From RGIG3701 sp031553595 (GTDB taxonomy: Bacteria > Planctomycetota > Planctomycetia > Pirellulales > Thermoguttaceae), in the NCBI GenBank assembly GCA_031553595.1, contig JAVBLI010000008.1, positions 62,001 to 126,000 on the forward strand: a DNA stretch of 64,000 nucleotides. The letters are read 5' to 3'. Below the pieces are notes generated by a model. It worked only from the letters and a program-made list of their open reading frames with translations, was not told where the DNA came from and searched no databases. The stretch's first letter is position 1. The number at the start of each line of letters is the position of its first letter. The position numbers and the translations under genes were made by a program. Positions 26,277 through 37,000 of this stretch are shown here, piece after piece.

Positions 26277-29200
26277 TCACGCCGTCGGCTTCAGCGCTTC
26301 CGGCGTCACCTGGGTTTCCTTTTCGCGCATGGGTTTCTTTTCCTTATAGTGCTCCGCTTCCTTTTCGAGCGATTTCCGCGTGTCCTCTTCCTCCTCGGCA
26401 CTGACCAACTCCATGCCTTTCTCCACCCACTTCATCGCCGTTTCAAAATCCCCGGACTCGGCATACGCCGCTCCCAGCGTGCTTAAATAGCCAGGATTTT
26501 TATAATCCGTCAGCTCGCACGCCCGCGTGGCCAGCTCCATCGCCCGGGCCGGGTCCCGAACGCCATCTTCCGGCGAAGTGCAGTACAGCCAGGCGAGGTT
26601 ATTCAGCGCCAGCGCATTTTTCGGCTCCAGTTTCACTGCCTTTTCATACTCCGCCGCCGCCTCGGGATGCATCCCCGCCAGCAGGAACGTCCCGGCCCGC
26701 ACCCCATACACCATCGCCGCGATGGCCCGCTTCCGCTCCCGCGGCGTGAGTTTTTTTTCCGCGGCATCCTCGCCATCATCATCCGCATTTTCCTCGGCAT
26801 TCGCCGATAACACCGCCTCGGCAGACACCGGCTCCGCTTCCGCCGCCGCTTCTTTTTCAGCCTCCGCCACCAGCGCCTCCATCCCCTGCGATTCCATCAG
26901 CTCCGCAGTCTTCGCCATGAGCCGGGCGTACTGCTTATCCTGCTGATAAATGTCCATGAGCATCATGCTCATCTCCAGATTATCCGGGTCCAGGGCCAGC
27001 AGCGACTGCACTTCCTTCACCGCCTCCTCCGCTTTCCCCACCTTCACCATGCACTGCCACTTCATGGACAGAATGTCATTCTTCCCCGGGGCCAGCAGGG
27101 CCGCCTTCTCAAAATCCGCCAGTGCCTCAGCATATTTTTCCATGGAATAATACGCCGAGCCCCGCAGCACATAAACCGCCGGGTCCATGGGATGTTTTTC
27201 GATGATCGTCGCGATGGGCCCCAGTGCCTCCTCATAACGCTTAAGCATCAGCAGCAGCCGCGCTTCGAGCTGGAGCATCTCCTCATCCCCCGGCTCCAGC
27301 TTCACCATCTCCCGCACCTGCTCCAGCGCCGCCGCCGGATCATCCTCCTCCAGAAGCAATAACACCTTCAACCGCCTCATTTTCAGAAGCGTCTCGGCAT
27401 CCTCCTCCGTCTGCGCGGAATGAATCATGGCGTCAACATCCGTCAGCGCTTCCGAATTTTTCCCCAGGGCCATGAGCATCATCACAAAGGTCTGCTGAAA
27501 TTCCGGCTTCTTCTCCGGCAGCAGCTCCATGGCCTTCTTCAAATCTCCCAGCGCCTTCTCACTGTCATCCGCATAAACCAGCCCGGCATGCATCCCGTAA
27601 GCCGCCCCCAGCTGATTCTCCACCATCGGCGTCCGCTCCTCCTTCTCCAGATTCCGGATCGCCTGCTCCAAATACTCCCGCGCTTCGGTCTCGAACTTCG
27701 ACTTTTCGTCTTTCTCCGCCTTCTTCCCGCTGCGCTGGAGTTTTTGCTCCTGCACCTGTGCCAAAAATTGCGCGAGCCGCGCCGCCGCGAGGCATGTTTC
27801 CCCCGAATCCGGACGCAACTCCACCGCCCGCTTTACCCCTAAATACACCCTCCGCAGCAGTAATTCCATCCCCCCGGCATCCGTCGCCGAGAGCATTTCC
27901 AGCCGAGAAAGTATCACCTCCGCGTTTTGCATATACGTCGCGAAAAGAATGTCCTCCGTCCACTGCCGTGCCACAGGCGAAAGTTCGCGCTTCAGCAGCG
28001 CTTCGCAAAAATCGCCCAGCCGCTGCAAATCTTCCACCGTTTTCGCATGCACCCGTGCCCGCAAAATCTCACGAAACGCGTCCTCCGCATTCATTTTCTC
28101 CAACTCACGCTGCATCGCCTTCCACGGATATGGCGGATCCATGTCCCACTTCGTCTCGCCACTGACACCGAGCACGTCCTCACTGATATCCGTAGGCACA
28201 AACGCCACGCACACCGGGGCCATGACCTGCATTTCCTTCCCCGTGGGTTGGAGTTCGCCCGATTTTTCGTTAATCGAGAAAATCACCACGTTATTCGTAT
28301 CCTGATTCGCCGCCAGCAGGCACATGCCGTCCGGCGAAATGGCGAAATCACGCGGCGATTTCCCCCCAGACGCCGTGGCATCCACGAACATAAGTTTCCC
28401 ATCTTCGTCAATTTGAAACACGGCGATACTGTCATGGCCGCGATTTGATGTGTACAAATATTTACCTGACGGGTGAATGCGGATCGCCGCGGATGTACTT
28501 TTTTCTCCGGACGCGAGAAATGCCTCCGGGAGTGTAGAAATCGTCTGCACCGCCTCCAAGCCACCATCATCTTTTACCTTAAAAACCGCCACGGTATTCG
28601 AAAGCTCGTTCAGTACATACGCGTATGGTTTTTCCTGGTGAAACGCCATATGACGCGGGCCGGAGCCTGGCTCCACGCTGACGCTGGGTACGTCCGCCTG
28701 GCGAAACGCGTTCTTATGGAATTCCATCTGATAAATCATAATTTTATCTGTCCCCAAATCAGGAACATAAAACCGTTCATCACTGACCACCACGGCTGGC
28801 CCGCACCCCGGGTATATATTAATGGAATGGGGATGCGGCGCCTCCTGCCGCTGTGCGTTCGGGCCATTCCCCTCCAGCTTCACCCGTTGGAGCACATCGC
28901 CGGGCACGCGATCCGCCCCGATCGGCAAAAGCACCACATCGCTGCTGCCATAATTCGCGACCAAGATATTATCTTCCGGCAAATCCAGCCGCAAATGACA
29001 CGCGTACGCCCCAATTCCCGAAACCGTTTTCAGAAGTTTTAGCTCCGGGGCCGCGTCGAGCTTCCCGGAATCATTCACGCAAAATGCGTACACGCAACTT
29101 TCCCCCATCTCGCCGACCGCGTACAGATAATTAAAGTCGCGTGAAAAAGCAAGATACGCCGTGTTATGAGCATCCGCCACCTGCCGAGGCGCACTCAACT

Positions 29201-29390
29201 CGCCAGGCACCGTTTCCAGATTCGCGGCGAAAATTCCACGGGAATCGTCCCGGTCATACGTCCCAAAATACACGCGATACGTTTTTGCGTGCAAATTTGC
29301 GCAGAACAGAGAAAATGTGGCAACGATAAATAGCGTCGCAAACAGGGTCTTCAATAATGGATTCCGGTGTGTGGGAAAGGATGATCGCAT
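26277..29390 (-). CDS. Lactonase-type beta-propeller fused to a TPR region
   Basis: 1037 residues. Residues about 10-35 form a signal peptide. Residues 36-375 match the 6-phosphogluconolactonase/YbhE-type seven-bladed propeller (YFGTYDRDDSRGIF, PHPHSINIYPG, GSGPRHMAFH, IRIHPSGKYLYTSNRGHDSI). From about 430 to 1000 there are TPR-like helices, interrupted by an acidic Ala/Glu-rich segment near 830-870. Propeller proteins of this family normally end at about 350 residues, so the TPR half is an unusual addition. The leader argues against a cytoplasmic pentose-phosphate role. Start at ATG 29390: AGGAA lies 6 bases upstream, while the ATG at 29396 overlaps that site. Confidence 0.75.
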   Translation of the reverse strand: MRSSFPTHRNPLLKTLFATLFIVATFSLFCANLHAKTYRVYFGTYDRDDSRGIFAANLETVPGELSAPRQVADAHNTAYLAFSRDFNYLYAVGEMGESCVYAFCVNDSGKLDAAPELKLLKTVSGIGAYACHLRLDLPEDNILVANYGSSDVVLLPIGADRVPGDVLQRVKLEGNGPNAQRQEAPHPHSINIYPGCGPAVVVSDERFYVPDLGTDKIMIYQMEFHKNAFRQADVPSVSVEPGSGPRHMAFHQEKPYAYVLNELSNTVAVFKVKDDGGLEAVQTISTLPEAFLASGEKSTSAAIRIHPSGKYLYTSNRGHDSIAVFQIDEDGKLMFVDATASGGKSPRDFAISPDGMCLLAANQDTNNVVIFSINEKSGELQPTGKEMQVMAPVCVAFVPTDISEDVLGVSGETKWDMDPPYPWKAMQRELEKMNAEDAFREILRARVHAKTVEDLQRLGDFCEALLKRELSPVARQWTEDILFATYMQNAEVILSRLEMLSATDAGGMELLLRRVYLGVKRAVELRPDSGETCLAAARLAQFLAQVQEQKLQRSGKKAEKDEKSKFETEAREYLEQAIRNLEKEERTPMVENQLGAAYGMHAGLVYADDSEKALGDLKKAMELLPEKKPEFQQTFVMMLMALGKNSEALTDVDAMIHSAQTEEDAETLLKMRRLKVLLLLEEDDPAAALEQVREMVKLEPGDEEMLQLEARLLLMLKRYEEALGPIATIIEKHPMDPAVYVLRGSAYYSMEKYAEALADFEKAALLAPGKNDILSMKWQCMVKVGKAEEAVKEVQSLLALDPDNLEMSMMLMDIYQQDKQYARLMAKTAELMESQGMEALVAEAEKEAAAEAEPVSAEAVLSANAEENADDDGEDAAEKKLTPRERKRAIAAMVYGVRAGTFLLAGMHPEAAAEYEKAVKLEPKNALALNNLAWLYCTSPEDGVRDPARAMELATRACELTDYKNPGYLSTLGAAYAESGDFETAMKWVEKGMELVSAEEEEDTRKSLEKEAEHYKEKKPMREKETQVTPEALKPTA

Positions 29391-29734
29391 TTGCATTTCC
29401 TATCTATTTATTTGTTTGAGACGCCGCACCGCACGCAGCGTAACATTTTTCATGGGGCAAAAAGCCGGGCACACGGACATTCGACGCAATCAGAAAATAC
29501 ACTCCAATCCGCCGACATTCTCAATTGTATGCTAAACAGGCAAGAAATGCAAGAGATTTTTCGCGGAAAAGCGAGTCCGGGAGGGACTTTGAACCAAGAA
29601 AAGAAAAAATAGTGGCGAAATATCAGAAAAAAAAGATGGCACAACGGTCAGACGGGCCAAAAAAACGCTCCGTCCATCCGCCTTGCCATCCCCGCCGCAT
29701 GATACACTCTGCTGGACGCAATTTTCACCGAAAA
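29391..29734. other. Intergenic region between two minus-strand genes
   Basis: 344 bases, A-rich between 29580 and 29640. Holds the promoter at 29524-29552. No gene, RNA or repeat recognised. Confidence 0.5.
29524..29552 (-). promoter_or_regulatory. Sigma70-like promoter for the lactonase-TPR gene
   Basis: Minus strand TTGCAT (29547-29552), 17 bases, TACAAT (29524-29529). Confidence 0.6.
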
Positions 29735-30217
29735 TCATAAATTCGGCTTTTTTAACATGTCATAATTCATAAACTCGCCCAGCATGAGGAAAATTCCGAT
29801 CAGCAGCCCCAGCGCCGCCACCCACAGCATTACATCATACGGCGTCGACGCCATAATCCGCTCCACGAGCGTCGGGGCATCATCATCCTTCCTCTTCTTT
29901 TTCTTCCCGCGCTTCCCCACACCATCCGCCTCAAACTCCGCATCTTCCGCTGCCGCCTCATCATCCCCAGGCTCATCGGTCAGCGACGCGAATTCGGCCT
30001 CCCCCTGCGCTTCATCCGAATCCCCCTCATCTCCGCCACCTTCCTCGACCAGCTCTTCACCCGATTCCTCCCATTCTTCGCCACCCTCCTCAGCGACTTC
30101 CTCGTCAGCGTACTCATCCTCATCATCCGCGTACTCCTCTTCCGCGAACATTTCGTCGCCGTCCCAATTCTCCTGGCCGGCATCTTCCAGGCGATCTTCG
30201 TCGTTATGGTCAGTCAT
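29735..30217 (-). CDS. Highly acidic protein with C-terminal membrane helix
   Basis: 160 residues. Residues 1-100 are about half Glu/Asp with Gly and Ala, a KRGKKKKRK basic patch follows near 105-112, and a single hydrophobic helix (VMLWVAALGLLIGIFLMLG) sits near 130-150. This is a tail-anchored layout with the acidic part probably cytoplasmic. I do not recognise a family. ATG at 30217 has GGAG 7 bases upstream. It has its own promoter and is monocistronic as far as seen. Acidic composition could bind cations or basic proteins, but that is guesswork. Confidence 0.7.
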   Translation of the reverse strand: MTDHNDEDRLEDAGQENWDGDEMFAEEEYADDEDEYADEEVAEEGGEEWEESGEELVEEGGGDEGDSDEAQGEAEFASLTDEPGDDEAAAEDAEFEADGVGKRGKKKKRKDDDAPTLVERIMASTPYDVMLWVAALGLLIGIFLMLGEFMNYDMLKKPNL

Positions 30218-30313
30218 TCGCAATCTCCATTTTTATCGTATTTGCGTATTTCGCGTATTTTCCATTTCATGAACTGGCAGCACCTCGCCAATTTTAAACA
30301 TACGAACAATTTT

Positions 30314-30343
30314 ATTATACCCGAATCCCCGCGTGTTTTGCAA
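30314..30343 (-). promoter_or_regulatory. Sigma70-like promoter for the acidic membrane protein
   Basis: Minus strand TTGCAA (30338-30343), 18 bases, TATAAT (30314-30319). Confidence 0.55.
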
Positions 30344-30443
30344 GCGTTTTTTCCCTGAAATGTCGACTTTTTATAAACTTATCTCCACAAAGGTGGGGTT
30401 TTTCAGGCCGGGAGCGAATTTTCCCGGCAATTTTGGCCCTCCC

Positions 30444-30471
30444 TTGTTTTTTTTCGCCGATCCTTTAAGAT
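30444..30471 (+). promoter_or_regulatory. Promoter of the tRNA-Pro gene
   Basis: TTGTTT (30444-30449), 16 bases, TAAGAT (30466-30471). The predicted start lies about 8 bases before the tRNA. Confidence 0.5.
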
Positions 30472-30486
30472 AAACGACACTTATTT

Positions 30487-30561
30487 CGGGGCGTAGCGCA
30501 GTCTGGCTAGCGCATCTGCTTTGGGAGCAGAGGGTCGGAGGTTCGAATCCTCTCGCCCCGA
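30487..30561 (+). tRNA. tRNA-Pro(TGG)
   Basis: Complete cloverleaf: acceptor CGGGGCG/CGCCCCG with discriminator A, anticodon stem TCTGC/GCAGA, loop TTTGGGA giving anticodon TGG, and T-arm GGAGG TTCGAAT CCTCT. CCA is not encoded. Isolated tRNA; no integrase or attachment duplication seen next to it. Confidence 0.95.
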
Positions 30562-30678
30562 TTCAACAAGTGTCGTAATTTACGTCACTTTTGATATTCG
30601 AGGCTTGATTCTGGTGAAAATCTTTCTGGGTGGTTTGAGGGAATTCCCCCAAGACTCATTATTCAGGAAGGAGAAGCC

Positions 30679-30813
30679 ATGAATAGCGAAAAAATGACCG
30701 AGTGTCGCCGACAGCGCGGCAGATCAAGAAGAACGTCTATTCGACGGTTTATACGGGGTCCGTACATCGTGCGTCGGTCATCGTCGACAGCAGGGAGCGG
30801 ATACGGATTTTGA
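30679..30813 (+). CDS. Possible small Arg/Ser-rich peptide
   Basis: 44 codons with a strong ribosome site (AAGGAG, 5 bases before the ATG). The product has 14 Arg and 8 Ser and no recognisable family. Its second half overlaps the 3' end of the convergent activase gene, which explains much of its odd composition. It may be a real short gene, the remnant of a longer one, or chance. The strong ribosome site is the only positive evidence. Confidence 0.3.
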   Translation: MNSEKMTECRRQRGRSRRTSIRRFIRGPYIVRRSSSTAGSGYGF

Positions 30814-33800
30814 CGGCCCCGAGCTGGGCGCCTTCATCGATTTTCAGCAGCGTGTGGGCTTTTCCCACCGACGCAAGAATTTCCATCACCTGCTCCGCCG
30901 TGACGGCATCCAGGCCGCAACCGAAAGAGGTGAGCTGCACCATCTGAAACTGCGGGTGGCGGGCCGCGAAGGTGGCGGCGCGGTAAAGACGAGCGTGGTA
31001 CCCCCACTGATCCACGATCTGCATGGGAAACAGCAGCTCCTGCCCGAGATGCGCCACCGCATCCCCGGCAAGCACCGCCGCGCCATGGGCCGTGATGAGT
31101 TCCGGAATGCCGTGATGGATCAGCGGGTCCAAATGATACGGCCTGCCCGCGAGAATAATCGCCGGCTGCCCCGTTCTCAGAAGCGCTTCCACGGCGTTTT
31201 CGCCCATCCGCCGGAGGTCTGATTTATACGCATCCTGGGCCGCGAACGCTTTCTGCACCGCCTGCCACAGCACGCTCCGCCTGACACCCAGCGGTTTCAG
31301 AATCGGCCGCAGCGTTTTATAAATTTTCTTCGCGTCATCCGTGGGCAGAAACGGCGCTATGAACATCACGCCCGGCTCGCGAATCTCATCCATATTCAGC
31401 CGGATAACTTCCGGATACGAGCCGACCACGGGGCAATTAAAACTCGCGAATACGTCCGCGAATTCCCGCCGCTCCACGGGCTGGGCGGGATAAAAAATCC
31501 GGTTCACGCCGCGCTCCAGCAGGTCCAGCACGTGCCCATGCACCATTTTCGCGGGGTAACAGAGCGTCTGCGAGGAAATGCTGTCGAGGCCTTTATTATA
31601 CATCTCGCTGCGCGACGGCCGGGAGAGCGTCACGCGGAAGCCCGCCTCATGAAAAAGCGTGAACCAGAACGGATAATTCTCGAACATGTTCAGCACGCGC
31701 GGCAGGCCGATCTCCCCGCGCGGCGCGTCTGAAGGGTCGCGCGGCATGTACTGCTTAAACACCCGCTCATGCTGCTCATGCCAGAGATTCAGCGGCGCGA
31801 TTTTTTCCTCCGCACCCGCCGCGTGCACGGCCATGCGCTCGCACTTATTCCCGGAGACGAATTTTTTTTCGCCCGAAAACGTGTGCGTACTCAGCAGGCA
31901 CTTATTCTCACACCCGGCACACCGGTGCATGCGCGACGTCATGCGGAAATCCCTGACCGCTTCCGGGCCCAGCACCCGCGATTTTTTATTTTCGTTTCCG
32001 CCCGTGTTTCCATACGCATTCCCGCCGATACGCTGGCACGCGATCAGCGCCGCGCCGTACGCCCCCATGATGCCGGAAATGTCGACACGGAAAACCTCCC
32101 GCCCGATGAGTGTTTCCAGTGCCCTCAGCACGACGGGGTTATGAAACGTCCCGCCCTGCACCATCACGTGCGAGCCAAGCTCCGCGGTGTCCGCGATTTT
32201 CAGCACTTTATACAGCGCGTTCTTGGCCACGGAATATGCCAGCCCGGCGGAAATGTCGGCCACCGACGCGTTTTCCTTCTGGGCCTGCTTCACTTTCGAG
32301 TTCATGAACACCGTGCACCGCGTGCCCAGATCAATCGGCGCGGGGGCGAAAATGCCTTCCGCCGCGAAATCCGCCACGCCGTACCCCAGCGACTGCGCGA
32401 ACGCCTCAATAAAAGACCCGCACCCGGACGAGCACGCCTCATTCAGGATGATTTTCTCCACCCGCCCGGCCTGAATATAAATGCACTTAATGTCCTGCCC
32501 GCCGATATCCAAAATGAAAGACACGTCCGGCACGAAATGGCGCGCGGCAGTGAAGTGGGCCAGCGTTTCGACTTCCCCCTCATCCACACCCAGCGCCGCC
32601 TGAATCATTTTTTCGCCGTACCCGGTCACGCACGCATTTCGCAGCCACGCACCATCCGGCAAGCATTCATAAATTTCCGCCAGCACCTGCCGCACGGTTT
32701 CTACCGGCTCCCCCCGATTCGCGCCGTACCAGTGCCACAGAATCCGCGCGTCCTCATCCGTCAGCACGACTTTCGTCGTGGTGGAACCGGCATCCACTCC
32801 CAGAAACAACCCGCCGCGGGCGTTTTTTAACTCCGCACGCGGGGCTTTCAGGGCCTCATGCCGGGCGGTGAAATTTTCATAATCGGCTTCACAAGAAAAC
32901 AGGGCCTGCAGGCGGTCCGTCTCGCGCGTGTGCTCGTGCGTCATGACGTGATACAGCCGCCGCCAGAGTTCCGTGGCGGTCATCATGCCGTTCTCCGCCA
33001 CACTCAGCGCCCGGCCTTTCACCGTCACCAACGCCGCGCCCAAGGCCACGAAAAAGTGCGCGTTTTCCGGCGTCCGTTCCTGTTCCGGCGTCAGTTTCAG
33101 CGTTTCCGTAAACCGCCGCCGCAATTCCGGCAAAAAATGCAGCGGGCCACCCAAAAACGCCACGTTTCCGCGGATTTTCCGCCCGCACGCCAGTCCGCCG
33201 ACCGTCTGATCCACCACCGCCTGAAGAACGCTGGCCGCCACGTCCTCCCGCGTCGCGCCCTCATTCAGGAGCATAGTCACGTCCGATTTCGTAAACACCC
33301 CGCACCGCGCGGCAATCGGATAAATGGTCTCATGCCGGGACGCCAGTTCATTCAACCCGGCCGCGTCCGTCTTCAGCGTCACCGCGATCTGGTCAATAAA
33401 CGCTCCCGTGCCGCCCGCGCACGTCTCGTTCATCCTCTGGTCGATGCTCCCGTCAAAGAACGTGATTTTCGCGTCTTCGCCGCCGAGCTCGATCACCACG
33501 TCCGTCCCGGGCAGAAATTCCGTCACCGCTTCCGCACTGGCGATCACCTCCTGCACGAAAGGCAGGCCCAGCTTCCGCGCGGCCCCGATTCCCGCCGAGC
33601 CGGTCATGGCCACCGAAAACGACCGCTGGGGGAACGCGTCCCGCACTTCCGTCACCAGTTCATGCAGCGTTTTAATCACATCCGAGAAATGCCGCGCGTA
33701 CCGGCACCACAGCGTTCGGCGCGCACCATCATCATACACCACGCCTTTTACCGTCGTGGAGCCCACGTCCAGCCCCAGCCGCAGCGGGGTGCAATCCGTG

Positions 33801-33823
33801 TCCGAATGCTGAAGGGTAATCAT
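30749..33823 (-). CDS. Double BadF/BcrA-type 2-hydroxyacyl-CoA dehydratase activase with DUF2229 region
   Basis: 1024 residues. Two ASKHA ATPase units in tandem: first LGLDVGSTTVKG with GGEDAK and NETCAGGTGAFID, second LGVDAGSTTTKV with GGQDIK and NEACSSGCGSF. Conserved Cys in such units bind the bridging [4Fe-4S] cluster of the HgdC/BadF activators. A Cys motif (CAGCENKC) and a DUF2229-type domain (VLNMFENYPFWFTLFHEAGF) follow. Related proteins with this order are often about 1400 residues; this one ends soon after DUF2229. It would use ATP to drive a low-potential electron into a dehydratase or similar enzyme under anaerobic conditions, but no dehydratase lies nearby. ATG at 33823 has AGGAG 8 bases upstream. 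Confidence 0.85.
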   Translation of the reverse strand: MITLQHSDTDCTPLRLGLDVGSTTVKGVVYDDGARRTLWCRYARHFSDVIKTLHELVTEVRDAFPQRSFSVAMTGSAGIGAARKLGLPFVQEVIASAEAVTEFLPGTDVVIELGGEDAKITFFDGSIDQRMNETCAGGTGAFIDQIAVTLKTDAAGLNELASRHETIYPIAARCGVFTKSDVTMLLNEGATREDVAASVLQAVVDQTVGGLACGRKIRGNVAFLGGPLHFLPELRRRFTETLKLTPEQERTPENAHFFVALGAALVTVKGRALSVAENGMMTATELWRRLYHVMTHEHTRETDRLQALFSCEADYENFTARHEALKAPRAELKNARGGLFLGVDAGSTTTKVVLTDEDARILWHWYGANRGEPVETVRQVLAEIYECLPDGAWLRNACVTGYGEKMIQAALGVDEGEVETLAHFTAARHFVPDVSFILDIGGQDIKCIYIQAGRVEKIILNEACSSGCGSFIEAFAQSLGYGVADFAAEGIFAPAPIDLGTRCTVFMNSKVKQAQKENASVADISAGLAYSVAKNALYKVLKIADTAELGSHVMVQGGTFHNPVVLRALETLIGREVFRVDISGIMGAYGAALIACQRIGGNAYGNTGGNENKKSRVLGPEAVRDFRMTSRMHRCAGCENKCLLSTHTFSGEKKFVSGNKCERMAVHAAGAEEKIAPLNLWHEQHERVFKQYMPRDPSDAPRGEIGLPRVLNMFENYPFWFTLFHEAGFRVTLSRPSRSEMYNKGLDSISSQTLCYPAKMVHGHVLDLLERGVNRIFYPAQPVERREFADVFASFNCPVVGSYPEVIRLNMDEIREPGVMFIAPFLPTDDAKKIYKTLRPILKPLGVRRSVLWQAVQKAFAAQDAYKSDLRRMGENAVEALLRTGQPAIILAGRPYHLDPLIHHGIPELITAHGAAVLAGDAVAHLGQELLFPMQIVDQWGYHARLYRAATFAARHPQFQMVQLTSFGCGLDAVTAEQVMEILASVGKAHTLLKIDEGAQLGAVKIRIRSLLSTMTDARCTDPV

Positions 33824-33876
33824 TTCCGTGCTCCTAAACACCGCCTCGCGGGCGGCCAAATCCCATCCATCTTATA

Positions 33877-33904
33877 ATCCTAGTCATTCCCGCCGAGATG
33901 TCAA
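33877..33904 (-). promoter_or_regulatory. Promoter of the activase gene
   Basis: Minus strand TTGACA (33899-33904), 16 bases, TAGGAT (33877-33882). Back-to-back with the promoter of the GH116-like gene. Confidence 0.55.
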
Positions 33905-33971
33905 GTGCCGTTTCGCTGGAAATATGTAATAAATATGTAATATCCCCCGAACTGAATTTTGCCCACGAGAG

Positions 33972-34000
33972 TTGACACGCCGCTTTTCGCGTGTTAAACT
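33972..34000 (+). promoter_or_regulatory. Promoter of the GH116-like gene
   Basis: TTGACA (33972-33977), 17 bases, TAAACT (33995-34000). Confidence 0.55.
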
Positions 34001-34082
34001 GAGCTTATTCGGCAATTTTACGCCACTTTATATGCCACCTTTAATCTCCCCGCCTTTATTAAACCAAGAAAAGGACGTTTTC

Positions 34083-37000
34083 ATGCGATTTTTCATCACC
34101 CCGGCCATTCTGTTTTTATGCATGACGTCCGCCGTCATGGGCCAGACGACTTACACCGGCGACCATTTAAACCGTGTGGCTTTCCCCGTGGGCGGGATGG
34201 GCGCGGGCATGTACTGCCTGGAGGGAACGGGGGCGATTTCCCACATGTCCATTAAAAACCAGATGGATTTTTTCTCCGAGCCGTGCTGTTACGCGGCGGT
34301 GTGTGTGCTGGGGGAAGATGGGCCGGATGGGGCGAAAACGCAGAATGTCGCGCGGGTGGTGGAGGGGCTGACGCCGGAATGGAAGATTTTCGGGCGTCCC
34401 GGTGCGGGCGTGGGTTCCGGCGGTTCCACGTACGGCCTGCCGCGCTTCCGGGAGTGTGCGTTCACCTGCCGATTTCCTTTCGCGACGATCGATTTAAAGG
34501 ATGACGTCCTTCCTGTGACGGCCCGCATCACGGGCTGGAGTCCGTTCACGCCGCCGTCTCAGGATGATTCCGGGATGCCCGTAGGGGCGCTGGAGTACAC
34601 GTTTCGTAACCCCACGAAAAAGCCCATGCGGTGCATTTTCACGTTTAACAGCCGGAATTTCCTGAATCACCGCGGGAGTATTGGCCCGGTTCCCGGCGGT
34701 TTCGTGCTTTATGATAGAGTGAAGCCGGCCGAGCGGGAAAAAAAAGGGGCGTTCGCGGTTTTTGTGGACGGCGAGAAAAACGTGACTGTGGACCACTGCT
34801 GGTTCCGCGGCGGGTGGTTTGACGCCTTCACCGTGGCGTGGGAAAACGTGGCGGCGGGAAATATCATCGAGAATCCGCCCGTGGAGGGGGATAACGCTCC
34901 CGGCGCGACGCTCGCGGTGCCGTTTACGCTTCCCCCCGGTGGCGAAAAAACCATCCGCCTGATGACGTGCTGGTACTGGCCGGACTCCGGGCTGAACACT
35001 GGCCGGCGTGCGGATAACGCGTCTTATAAGCTTTTCGGAAAAGGCCCTTCGCGCGGCACGGTGGCCCATCAGCAGCCCGTGACGGGGTTCCTCGGCCAGG
35101 GCCTGGTGAACACGTATGATCCCGGCGGTGACAGTCCGCAGGGCGTGCTCGTGTCCCCGGAAATTCCGCTGAACAAAAAGTTCATGCACGTGCTGGTCGG
35201 CGGCGGAACGGAATGTGGCGTGGAGCTTTACGTGGACGGAAAATCCGTGTACCGCGCTGCCGGCCTGGACACCGAAGAGCTGCGGTGGGTGACGTTCGAC
35301 CTGGCGCCGTACCAGGGTAAAAAAGGCGTTATTAAAATCGTGGACCGCCAGAGTGACGGCTGGGGGCACATCCTCTGCGACCATATTATTTTGAGTACCG
35401 AGGAAATCATCACCTTGAAAATCGGGGACGGGAACATGATCACCGCGGACCCGGCCCGCGTCACGCTGATCGCGGATTTTGAAGGCGAGGATTTCGGCGC
35501 GTGGACGGCCGAGCATTCGGACGAGGAAAAATCGGACGCCCAGCGCGCGGCCCAGAATGCCCCCGTCTGCGATCCAGAACTGATGATCTGCACCGACGCC
35601 CCGATTCCCCCGGCTTACACCCCCTGGTACACCACCCAGTGTGGCAGCGTGACGGAAGTGGCCCGCTGGTGGCGTGAGAATTACGCCCGGCTGCGCGAAA
35701 AATCCGCCCTTTTCACCCGCACGTTTTATGACACCACGCTTCCGCCGGAGGTGGTGGAGTCGGTGGCCGTGAACCTGTCCATCCTGAAATCCCCCACGGT
35801 GCTGCGGCAGCACGACGGCCGGCTGTGGTGCTGGGAGGGCTGTAACGACCACGGCGGCTCCTGCGACGGCACCTGCACCCACGTCTGGAATTACACCCAG
35901 GCGATTTGCCATCTTTTCCCCGAAATGGAGCGTTCCCTGCGGCAGACGGAGTATTTCGAGTCGTCCTGGGACGGCACCGGGCGCCAGGCGTTCCGCGCCA
36001 ACCTGCCCATCTCGCCGGGCGGAAATATGTATGACGCCGCGGACGGCCAGCTCGGCGGCATCATGAAAATGTACCGCGAATGGCGGATTTCCGGGAATAA
36101 CCAGTGGCTGAAACTGTACTGGCCCCGTATCCAGCGGAGCATGGATTTCATGATCGAAAAGTACGATCCTCGCCATACCGGCCTGCTGGAAGAAGACCAC
36201 CATAACACGTATGACATCAACTATTACGGCCCGGACGGTCACTGCGGGAGTTTTTATCTCGGCGCTCTGGCCGCGATGGTCGAAATGGGCACCTTCCTCG
36301 GCGAAGACGTCACGTTTTATCAGGAATTGCTCGAAAAGGGCAAAAAGCGCATCGTCGCCGACCTGTTTAACGGCGAGTACTTCATCCAGCAGGTCTGGAA
36401 GACGGGCCTGGATCACAATTTCGGCCCGATCAACCCCGCCGACCAGTCCGTGGGATACCGAAAAATCGCGGAGCTCATTAACGAACAGGGCCCGAAATAC
36501 CAGTACGGCACGGGCTGCCTTTCCGACGGCGTGCTGGGCTTCTGGATCGCGCGATGCTGCGGCCTGGACGCCGAAATCGTCCCCGCGGAGTACGTGAGAA
36601 GCCACCTCCTGGCGGTGCACAAATATAACCTCAAAAAAGACCTCGCCGGGCATGCGAACCCCCAGCGGCCGACCTTCGCCATGCGCGACGACGGCGGCCT
36701 GCTGCTGTGCTCCTGGCCGCGCGGCGGGAAGCCCATGCTGCCGTTCGTGTACAGCGACGAAGTCTGGACGGGCATCGAATACCAGGTCGCGTCCCACCTC
36801 ATGATGCTCGGCCAGCCGGAAGAAGCGCTGGAAATCGTGGCCCTGGTGCGAAAACGTTATGACGGCACACGCCGCAACCCGTTCAACGAATACGAGTGCG
36901 GCCACTGGTACGCCCGGGCCCTTTCCAGTTACGGTATGCTCCAGGGCCTGACCGGCGTGCGGTACGACGCGGTGACCAAAACGCTCATCGTCGACGCCCG

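Noticed and set aside
30487..30561. tRNA-Pro as an integration site of a genomic island
   Set aside because: No repeat of the tRNA 3' end and no integrase gene are seen in the window.
34494..36905. Minus-strand frame of about 800 codons opposite the GH116-like gene
   Set aside because: Shadow of a well-supported enzyme gene.
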